64,000 bases of DNA. It comes from Pseudomonadota bacterium (lineage in GTDB: Bacteria; Pseudomonadota; Gammaproteobacteria; Burkholderiales; Thiobacillaceae). The notes below the pieces were generated by a model that did not search any database, was not told the origin of the DNA, and saw only the letters and a program-made list of their open reading frames with translations. The stretch is from positions 1 to 64,000 of the forward strand of contig JAJZRE010000001.1 of the NCBI GenBank assembly GCA_021802945.1. Direction: 5' to 3'. The first letter of the stretch is position 1. Each line of letters starts with the position of its first letter. The position numbers were made by a program, and so were the translations under genes. This document shows positions 53,510 to 61,452 of this stretch, piece after piece.

Positions 53510-54258
53510 GTCGCCCCCTCCCGTCTTTTATGTGTGTTCTTTCCCGTCCTGACCTGCTGCCAGTGTTCATCCACCTTCATCGCCAGCCTGGCCAGGTGCC
53601 CATCCTCGATGCGCACCAGGCGGTCCGCCATGGCCATCACGTGGCGGTCGTGGGTGGAGAAGATGAACGTCGTGCCGAATTCGCGATTGATCCGCTTCAT
53701 CAGATCCAGGATGCTTTTCCCCGTCTTGCTGTCGAGGTTGGCGGTCGGTTCGTCGGCCAGCACGATGCGCGGGTTGATGGCCAGCGCCCGCGCGATGGCC
53801 ACCCGCTGCCGCTGGCCGCCGCTCAGCTGATTCGGCGTGTGGTGGGCATATTTTTCCAGCCCCACCACGGAGAGATAGCGCTTCACCCGCTCGCCGCGTT
53901 CGTCCTTGCCCACTTCGGACAATTGCAGCAGCGGATATTCCACGTTTTCCGCAGCCGTCAGCACCGGAAACAGGTTGAAGGTCTGAAAGATGAAGCCCGT
54001 GGTGCGCGCCCGCAGGTCCGCGAGCGCATCGCCCGAAAGCCCCGTGACCTCCCTGTCGTCGATGAACACCTGGCCCCGGGTGGGGGTGTCGATGCAGCCG
54101 ATGATGTTGAGCAGGGTCGTCTTGCCGCTGCCGGACGGGCCGGCGATGGCCAGAAACACGCCCTCCTCGAAAGCGAGTGTAATATCGTGCAGCGCGACCA
54201 CGGTCTGGTCGCCCAGGCGGTATTTCTTGGTCACGCCCTCGACGCGCACGAGGCTCAC
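53506..54258 (-). CDS. LolD/MacB-like ABC transporter ATP-binding protein
   Basis: GTG start; SLVRVEGVTKKYRLGDQTVVALHDITLAFEEGVFLAIAGPSGSGKTTLLNIIGC, LSGGQRQRVAIARALAINPRIVLADEPTANLDSKTG. Confidence 0.94.
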   Translation of the reverse strand: MSLVRVEGVTKKYRLGDQTVVALHDITLAFEEGVFLAIAGPSGSGKTTLLNIIGCIDTPTRGQVFIDDREVTGLSGDALADLRARTTGFIFQTFNLFPVLTAAENVEYPLLQLSEVGKDERGERVKRYLSVVGLEKYAHHTPNQLSGGQRQRVAIARALAINPRIVLADEPTANLDSKTGKSILDLMKRINREFGTTFIFSTHDRHVMAMADRLVRIEDGHLARLAMKVDEHWQQVRTGKNTHKRREGAT

Positions 54259-54294
54259 GACCCGCCCCCCTCGCGGGGCCGAAACAATGGATGG

Positions 54295-55074
54295 ATGAGC
54301 GACATGATGACCCTTTCCTTTTTTCGCACCCGACTGATCCTGACCCAGGTGGCCCTGGCATTGGCCTGCTCGCCCGCCCTGGCCCAACAGCCCGATGACG
54401 GCGGGATCGCACGCAGCATCCTGGAAAAGTCGGATGCAATCCGTTTCCCGGCGGAAGGCTTCCAGGTCGACATCGACATCGCCAGCACCGCCCCCGGTCA
54501 GGCGCCCGAGACGCGCAAGTATCGCGTCCTCTCCAAGGGCAACGAAAACACCGTGGTGATGATACTTGAACCCGCGTCGGAGCGGGGCCAGATCATGCTC
54601 ATGAAGGGGCGCGACCTGTGGGTGTTCATGCCCGATGTCTCCCAGCCCATCCGCCTCGGGCTGGCCCAGCGGCTGACCGGCGAAGTCGCCAACGGCGACC
54701 TCGCCCGCTCGAACTTCAGCGGGGACTACACGCCGACGCTATTGCGCAGCGAACGGGTGAACGGCGAGGACCACTACGTGCTCGAACTGCGGGCGGTCGA
54801 CCGGGGCGTCACCTATCACCGCGTCCTGCTGTGGGTGAACAAGTCCAACTACCGCCCCCTCAAGGCCGAGTTCTATTCGCTCTCCAACCGCCTGATGAAA
54901 ACCTGCACCTACGAGAACTTCCGCGACATGGCCGGCAAGCGCCGCCCCACCCGGCTGGTCATGGAAGACGCCCTGCGACCCGGCGAACAGTCGGTGCTGG
55001 AATACGGGCAGATGAAACTGCGCGACCTGCCGGACAAGGTCTTTTCCAAGGACTATTTGAAAAAACTGCAGTAG
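54295..55074 (+). CDS. LolA-like outer membrane lipoprotein-sorting protein
   Basis: Signal peptide (LILTQVALALACSPALA); TAPGQAPETRKYRVLSKGNENTVVMILEPASERGQIMLMKGRDLWVFMPDVSQPIRLGLAQRLTGEVANGDLARSNFSGDYTP. Confidence 0.88.
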   Translation: MSDMMTLSFFRTRLILTQVALALACSPALAQQPDDGGIARSILEKSDAIRFPAEGFQVDIDIASTAPGQAPETRKYRVLSKGNENTVVMILEPASERGQIMLMKGRDLWVFMPDVSQPIRLGLAQRLTGEVANGDLARSNFSGDYTPTLLRSERVNGEDHYVLELRAVDRGVTYHRVLLWVNKSNYRPLKAEFYSLSNRLMKTCTYENFRDMAGKRRPTRLVMEDALRPGEQSVLEYGQMKLRDLPDKVFSKDYLKKLQ

Positions 55075-55087
55075 CCGGGCGCACCAA

Positions 55088-55116
55088 GAAAAAACCCCGG
55101 ACCAGGCCGGGGTTTC
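55088..55116. terminator. bidirectional Rho-independent terminator
   Basis: aaaaaACCCCGG-accagg-CCGGGGTttct between convergent genes. Confidence 0.8.
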
Positions 55117-55132
55117 TGGGAACAGCTTTCTA

Positions 55133-55942
55133 TCAGGCCTTGCGGCGCAGGCCCATCCCCATGCCGAGCAGGCCGATGCCCAGAAGGGCGATGGTGCCGG
55201 GTTCGGGCACGGCGAACACCGCGCTGATGTCCCCCGTAATATTGGTGTAATCTCCCGGCCCCGGAACAGTGGGGAAGCGATCGAAGTCCCCGTTCGTTTC
55301 GACAAGCATGTGGAAGGGGCGCGGCTGGATGAAGTAAAGATCACCATTCTGGGTGCCGGCGGTCGCGCCATTCTGATCGCCGGTGGTCAGGGTGAAGTCG
55401 TCGAACCACAGGTCGAAGGCGCCGGGCGTGCCGACGATACCTTTTCCGTGGATCAGGTTGGTGGCGAAAGCGATCTTGTAGTCGTCGGCAGTGGTCCCGC
55501 CAAGGGCTACGGCTCCAGTGCCGGTAGCGGGCACGCCAAAGGTGGTATCTTGACCGGGGTCAATATACAAATCGAAGGCACCCGTCGTTCCATTGAAGCC
55601 GGTGGGCGTGAGGTTGCCGCTGGAAGTAAAGACGGCGTACATCCCGTAACCAGCAGTACCGAAACTGCCAAGTTGGGTGGTCAATGCAGTCCCGCCATCG
55701 TTCTTGAGGTAGGCGGTCCAGTTTGCATAGCCAGTGGTATCGAAAGTGCCATCGCCGTTGACTGTAAGCGTTTCGTTGTAAGCACCCGTAATTTTATCGG
55801 CCTCGAAGATGTTGGCTGTCGCACCGGGCACACTGCCCTCATCGACGGTAAATTCATTGAAAATGCCCACAGCAGAGGCCGAGGCGCTGACGAGCCCAAG
55901 GGTGGAGGCCATGGCCAGCGAAAGCAGCGTCTTTTTCATCAT
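55133..55942 (-). CDS. PEP-CTERM protein resembling flocculation-associated PepA
   Basis: MMKKTLLSLAMASTLGLVSASASA...FTVDEGSVPGATANIFEADKITGAYNETLTVNGDGTFDTTGY...DLYIDPGQDTTFGVP...VPEPGTIALLGIGLLGMGMGLRRKA. Confidence 0.85.
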   Translation of the reverse strand: MMKKTLLSLAMASTLGLVSASASAVGIFNEFTVDEGSVPGATANIFEADKITGAYNETLTVNGDGTFDTTGYANWTAYLKNDGGTALTTQLGSFGTAGYGMYAVFTSSGNLTPTGFNGTTGAFDLYIDPGQDTTFGVPATGTGAVALGGTTADDYKIAFATNLIHGKGIVGTPGAFDLWFDDFTLTTGDQNGATAGTQNGDLYFIQPRPFHMLVETNGDFDRFPTVPGPGDYTNITGDISAVFAVPEPGTIALLGIGLLGMGMGLRRKA

Positions 55943-55999
55943 AATTCTCCTAAATGGATGACTCGAATCACACGGCCTGATCAGCCTCGACGGATATAA

Positions 56000-56015
56000 A
56001 GCACGCACTGTGCCA
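56000..56015 (-). promoter_or_regulatory. candidate sigma-54 promoter for the PepA-like gene
   Basis: Minus strand TGGCACagtgcgTGCT compared with TGGCAC-N5-TTGCW; 57 nt upstream of the ATG. Confidence 0.65.
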
Positions 56016-56079
56016 CGAACAGAAACCCGTTTATTATCAATATATTGAAAAACACCGCGTCCTCTAGCCGGCTGGATGT

Positions 56080-56095
56080 GTAAAGTTATCCGACA
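56080..56095 (-). promoter_or_regulatory. candidate PEP-CTERM-box-like upstream element
   Basis: Gene-sense TGTCGGATAACTTTAC; shares TGTCGGA...TTAC with the element at 49226-49241. Confidence 0.5.
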
Positions 56096-56248
56096 TCCAG
56101 ACCCGCTCCGTTCCGCCCCCTCTCCAGCCGATTCGGCTTGACGACGCATGGCCCTGCCGGCCCGGATGCCTGTTGCGGGGTGACGCCGGCGGGCGGCGAG
56201 TGCTATAAAGGCCTGGCCATGGCGGCCCGAAATTCCTGTGGGGGAAAA

Positions 56249-56932
56249 ATGACTGATGGACAGATGCCTTCCGGCAAATCACGCGACGAAATCGCCGAGG
56301 CCTACAAGTCCGAGCCCTGGTGGTACGACCTGCGCGGCTTCTTCATCCTGACCTTCGCCTACAACAGCACGCTGGGCGCCCAGCTGCGCTTCTTCGGCCC
56401 CCACTACGGCGCCGAGCACCTCGAGGTGGCCTGCGGCACCGGCACCCTGCTGGAACTGATCCTGCGCTGGCGCAAGTGGAAGAAGCTGCCGCGCGTGCAT
56501 ATCGTCGGCATCGACTACGCGGAATCGATGCTGGCGGGGGCCCGGCACCGCTTTGCCGGCAACCCGGACATCGAGCTCAAGCACGCCGACGCCGCGGCGC
56601 TGCCTTTTCCGGACGCCCGCTTCGACACCGCCAACATCGCCAATTCGGTGCACTGCTTCCCGGATGTGGATGGCGCCTTCCGGGACATCCTGCGGGTCCT
56701 GAAGCCGGGCGGCACGCTGGCCGCCAATGTCCTGCTCTACCCGCGCGGCCCCTGGCCGCTGAAGGGCATCGCCGGGCGCATCAACCGCTGGGGCATCCGG
56801 AAAGGCATTCTCTACACGCCCTACCAGCAGGACGACATCCGGAACCGCCTGGTCGCGGCCGGCTATGAGGTAATGTCGGAAGACGTGGCGGGCAACTGTT
56901 ACAACGTCCTGGCCCGCAAGCCGGCGGGGTGA
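56249..56932 (+). CDS. class I SAM-dependent methyltransferase
   Basis: EHLEVACGTGTLLELILRW...VHIVGIDYAESMLAGARHRF...DARFDTANIANSVHCFPDVDGAFRDILRVLKPGGTL. Confidence 0.9.
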   Translation: MTDGQMPSGKSRDEIAEAYKSEPWWYDLRGFFILTFAYNSTLGAQLRFFGPHYGAEHLEVACGTGTLLELILRWRKWKKLPRVHIVGIDYAESMLAGARHRFAGNPDIELKHADAAALPFPDARFDTANIANSVHCFPDVDGAFRDILRVLKPGGTLAANVLLYPRGPWPLKGIAGRINRWGIRKGILYTPYQQDDIRNRLVAAGYEVMSEDVAGNCYNVLARKPAG

Positions 56933-56954
56933 ACGAGGCGGGACCTTGACCCGC

Positions 56955-57809
56955 TCAAATGCCCAGCTGACGCCTGGCAAGGGCGATGGCGAGTTGGTTG
57001 ATGGGGTTGCGGTTGCCGCCCGGGCGCCAGGTATGGGCCAGCCGGTTGCGGTAGCCGTCGAACTGGATGCCATGCGGCGCGGCCCAGACCTTGCCGCGGC
57101 CGAGCAGGATCTTGAGCGCCTCGCTGGCCGCCACGCCGGCGCACAGCTGGCAGGCGATGATGGTCGAAGGGCCCTTCCCGGCTTTCAGGTCGACCCGGCT
57201 CTTGTCCGCGAGGTAATGCCGGTGCAGCAGCGCAGGAGCGAGGCCGACGAGGAAACGCACGGCTTTTTCCAGTTCGGGCCGGCCCGCCACCTGGAAATAA
57301 TCCTCGAAGCTCATCCCCCCCGGCATGAAGTTCAGCAGGGCGGCGCTCATGCCGAGGGGGGCGACGGTCACCGCAGGGATGCGGTGCTCCGCACAGTATT
57401 TGAAAACCTGCTCGCGGGCGTCGAAGGCGAAGAAATCGAGGCCGTCGACGTAGAGATCGACGTCGCGGAAGAAATCCGCCAGGTTCTCCGCGTTCACCCC
57501 CCCGGGGAAGACGCGGATCTCCGCGTCCGGATTGATGTCCCGCGCCATGCCGGCCAGAACCTCGACCTTCGGCCGGCCCAGGGTGGACAGGCTGGCGCCG
57601 GCCTGGCGGTTGAAGTTGGCCAGCTCGAACGTGTCGAGATCGGCGATGTAAAATTTTTCGACACCGAGGCGGGCCAGGGTCAGCAGATGGAAACCACCCA
57701 CGCCGCCCATGCCGGCGATGGCAATCCGCTTTTGCCGCAGGCTTTGCTGCTCGTCATGGGTCAGCCAACCGATATTCCTTGAGAACGCGGTTTCGTAGCT
57801 AAACATCAT
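56955..57809 (-). CDS. ThiF/MoeB/HesA-family E1-like adenylating enzyme
   Basis: IAIAGMGGVGGFHLLTLARLGVEKFYIADLDTFELANFNRQAGASLSTLGRPKVEVLAGMARDINPDAEI (GxGGxG, D..E..NxNRQ, RPK). Confidence 0.92.
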   Translation of the reverse strand: MMFSYETAFSRNIGWLTHDEQQSLRQKRIAIAGMGGVGGFHLLTLARLGVEKFYIADLDTFELANFNRQAGASLSTLGRPKVEVLAGMARDINPDAEIRVFPGGVNAENLADFFRDVDLYVDGLDFFAFDAREQVFKYCAEHRIPAVTVAPLGMSAALLNFMPGGMSFEDYFQVAGRPELEKAVRFLVGLAPALLHRHYLADKSRVDLKAGKGPSTIIACQLCAGVAASEALKILLGRGKVWAAPHGIQFDGYRNRLAHTWRPGGNRNPINQLAIALARRQLGI

Positions 57810-57828
57810 TGTTGGTGCCGTGGCGGCC

Positions 57829-58623
57829 TTATTCGCCGCGGTTCAGGCGATTGGTGATACCCATCTCGTCGGTGCGGGTAAAGAAGAAAGGGTAAAGCGA
57901 GCGCACCCCGGCTACCGAATCCGCCTTGCCGCCCAGCAAGTCTATCTGCTGGTCGACGTACTCGAGTTCCAGCCGCAAAAGCACCGCCGGCGCGTTCACC
58001 CGTGCGCACAGGCGCTCCGGCCCGAACTCCTCGAACCCCAGCATGCGCTTGTAAAAGGCCACATGCCGCGGATTCACCTCGATCACCACGTCGGTATAGC
58101 CTTGCATGACCCGGCCATAGATGTAGGCGATATGGAACAGCGAGGCCAGCACGCGCTTCGATCCATGGGTCTGGTCCACCGCCAGCTTGGTCAATTCGCA
58201 GACCTTGCGGCCCGCCGCCCGCAGGCTGTCGATTTCGTCCTTGTAAAGTTCTTCGGCCAACAAGGGATTGTTCGAATCCATCCCCAGCGTCAGCGTACCA
58301 ATGACCCTGTCCTCCTGGAAGGCCATCAGCGTGATGCGTGCCGGGTCCTTCTGGAAGTCGCTGGCCTCGTAGCCGCGGCTGGCATATTTGCGCTGCACCA
58401 GCATGCTGGCGGAACTTACCCGCTCGTTGGAATGGGCCAGCCGGATCTTGAAAACCTGCTGTTCGACCTTCTCGTCCTGCGGATTCGCAACAGCCTGCTG
58501 CTCCGGCAAGGCAAGTTCCTTGAGCCGGTAAGGGGAGATGGCGACAATGGTCTTGTCCCACTCGTCCGGCTGCTGACGGCGCGTCTTGAAGCCGGAAAAC
58601 AATTTAGGCGTATCGGCTGGCAT
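57829..58623 (-). CDS. FeeM-like N-acyl amino acid synthase / PEP-CTERM-exosortase-associated acyltransferase
   Basis: Acyltransferase-fold sequence: FKIRLAHSNERVSSASMLVQRKYASRGYE, RVIGTLTLGMDSNNPLLAEELYKDEIDSLRAAGRKVCELTKLAVD, VIEVNPRHVAFYKRMLGFEEFGPERLCARVNAPAVLL. Confidence 0.78.
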   Translation of the reverse strand: MPADTPKLFSGFKTRRQQPDEWDKTIVAISPYRLKELALPEQQAVANPQDEKVEQQVFKIRLAHSNERVSSASMLVQRKYASRGYEASDFQKDPARITLMAFQEDRVIGTLTLGMDSNNPLLAEELYKDEIDSLRAAGRKVCELTKLAVDQTHGSKRVLASLFHIAYIYGRVMQGYTDVVIEVNPRHVAFYKRMLGFEEFGPERLCARVNAPAVLLRLELEYVDQQIDLLGGKADSVAGVRSLYPFFFTRTDEMGITNRLNRGE

Positions 58624-58729
58624 GCTTTGGGTCGAAAGGATTGTAGGCGCTAGGCACCGGCATTTCGTTCGCTTGCTCCTTGTTTCCGATTTCGGCAACT
58701 GAATGGCATAACTTGATGCACGGGCCGCA

Positions 58730-59794
<1,065 letters not shown>

Positions 59795-59822
59795 CTACAA
59801 GCGGACGGTCTCCGTATCGTCT

Positions 59823-59905
59823 CCCGCTTCTCCTCCCTGAGCGGGATGCCTTAATCCCCTTAAGGCATTTTTAGCCCCGACCCCTCCCTTGGTCGGGGCT
59901 TTTTT
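59823..59905 (+). ncRNA. candidate sRNA 3' region: three consecutive hairpins with C-rich loops, the last two followed by T-tracts
   Basis: CCCGCT-tctcctccctg-AGCGGG; ATGCCTTAA-tcccc-TTAAGGCATtttt; GCCCCGACC-cctccctt-GGTCGGGGCtttttt. T-tracts on the + strand while both flanking genes are on -. Confidence 0.5.
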
Positions 59906-59942
59906 ATTGGACAGCTTGATGGGCAGCGCCGGCCCGCCGAGG

Positions 59943-60569
59943 CTATCCGGCATCCTGAGGATGCGCCTGCCCGGCCCGGGCAAGCCAGCCTTCGACCACG
60001 GCCGCGGCTTCTTCGGTGCCCAGTCGCGAGAGGCTTGAAAACAGCTGCACCGTGACGTGCTCCAACGCTGCGAGTTCCTGCTTGACGCGGCGCAGCGTCA
60101 GCGCCTTCTCGCTGTTGGACAGCTTGTCGGCTTTTGACAACAGAATATGCACCGGCTTGCCGGTAGGGGTAAACCAGTCGAGCATCTGCCTGTCCAGCGG
60201 CGTGAGCGGATGGCGTGCATCCATGATCAGCACCATGCCCGCCAGCGCCTCGCGTTCCTGCAGGTAGCGCGACAGCAGGCCTTCCCACTTCGCCTTCACC
60301 TCTGGCGGAACTTTTGCGTAGCCATAGCCCGGCAGGTCGACCAGAAAAGTGCCGGCATCCAGTTCGAAAAAATTGATAAGCTGTGTCCGTCCCGGCGTCT
60401 TGGACGTAAACGCCAGGCGATTTTTACGCGTCAACAGATTGATTGCACTCGACTTTCCAGCATTGGAACGCCCGGCGAACGCGATTTCGGCGCGGCTGCT
60501 GGGCAAATCGCGCAACTGGGCGACCGAGGTATGGAATTGGGCGCGATTGAGCACGGGCTTGGCAGTCAT
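59943..60569 (-). CDS. engB: ribosome biogenesis GTP-binding protein YihA/YsxC
   Basis: [61 protein letters not shown]. Confidence 0.96.
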   Translation of the reverse strand: MTAKPVLNRAQFHTSVAQLRDLPSSRAEIAFAGRSNAGKSSAINLLTRKNRLAFTSKTPGRTQLINFFELDAGTFLVDLPGYGYAKVPPEVKAKWEGLLSRYLQEREALAGMVLIMDARHPLTPLDRQMLDWFTPTGKPVHILLSKADKLSNSEKALTLRRVKQELAALEHVTVQLFSSLSRLGTEEAAAVVEGWLARAGQAHPQDAG

Positions 60570-60623
60570 ATTAGTTGCCGCTAAACTACCCGTTTTCCCA
60601 AGTTTTGCAAGCTTCAGGAGCTT

Positions 60624-61253
60624 TTGATGAAACTCGTCGTCTCTCTGGTCGCCGCCCTGGCCGCCACCTCCGCTTTTGCCAACGAACCCGCAGCTGCCCC
60701 GGCCAGCAAAGGCGATCCCAAGGCGGCAGAAAGCATCGTCAACCAGGTCTGTGCGGGCTGCCACGCGGTAGACGGCAACAGCACCGTTGCGGCCAACCCC
60801 AAGCTGGCCGGCCTGAATGCGGAATACATCGACAAGCAGCTCAACGACTTCAAGTCGGGAGCCCGCAAGAATGCGGTGATGGGCGGCATCGTCGCCAGCC
60901 TCAGCCCGCAGGACATGCTGAACCTCGCGGCCTACTTCAGCGCCCAGCAGCCGAAGCCGGGCACGTCCAAGGATCAGGAACTTGCGTTGCAAGGCCAGAA
61001 GATCTTCCGCGGCGGCGTCCAGGGTGCCGGCGTGCCGGCGTGTGCCTCCTGCCACGGCCCGCAGGGCAAGGGCATTCCCGTCCAGTTCCCGCGCCTGGCC
61101 GGACAACACAGCGACTACATCTACGCCCAGCTGAACAATTTCCGTCTCGGCGCGCGCGCAAATGATGGCGCAAAGATGATGCGCACCATCGCCGCGAAAA
61201 TGACGGATGCTGACATGAAGGCTGTGGCCGCTTATATTCAGGGCTTGCGTTAG
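60624..61253 (+). CDS. diheme cytochrome c4
   Basis: Signal peptide; CAGCH and CASCH heme motifs; [50 protein letters not shown]. Confidence 0.93.
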   Translation: MMKLVVSLVAALAATSAFANEPAAAPASKGDPKAAESIVNQVCAGCHAVDGNSTVAANPKLAGLNAEYIDKQLNDFKSGARKNAVMGGIVASLSPQDMLNLAAYFSAQQPKPGTSKDQELALQGQKIFRGGVQGAGVPACASCHGPQGKGIPVQFPRLAGQHSDYIYAQLNNFRLGARANDGAKMMRTIAAKMTDADMKAVAAYIQGLR

Positions 61254-61255
61254 CG

Positions 61256-61369
61256 CGTGGTTGTTGCCGATTTATCGGCTTTACAACCACGGCCTGCCCC
61301 TTGCGGGTAGAGCGTGGTTGTTGACGCTTCAGCGGCTTTACAACCACGGCCTGCCCCTTGCGGGTAAAC
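61256..61369 (+). repeat. tandem duplicate of a 57-nt hairpin-forming element
   Basis: CGTGGTTGTTGCCGATTTATCGGCTTTACAACCACGGCCTGCCCCTTGCGGGTAGAG and CGTGGTTGTTGACGCTTCAGCGGCTTTACAACCACGGCCTGCCCCTTGCGGGTAAAC; outer stem CGTGGTTGT/ACAACCACG in both. Confidence 0.92.
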
Positions 61370-61394
61370 TTATCCGGCTTGCCTGAGTCGATGA

Positions 61395-61420
61395 AAGGGT
61401 GACGCAAGTCACCCTTTTTT
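61395..61420 (+). terminator. Rho-independent terminator
   Basis: AAGGGTGAC-gcaa-GTCACCCTT followed by a T-tract. Confidence 0.85.
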
Positions 61421-61452
61421 AATTGTGCCCTACAGGGTATTGCGCCCACCTC

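Noticed and set aside
58270-58290. GTTCGAATCC resembling a tRNA T-loop
   Set aside because: Lies inside the FeeM-like coding sequence with no acceptor or anticodon stems around it.
61256-61369. CRISPR repeat-spacer unit
   Set aside because: Only two directly adjacent copies, long internal hairpin, no spacers and no cas genes.
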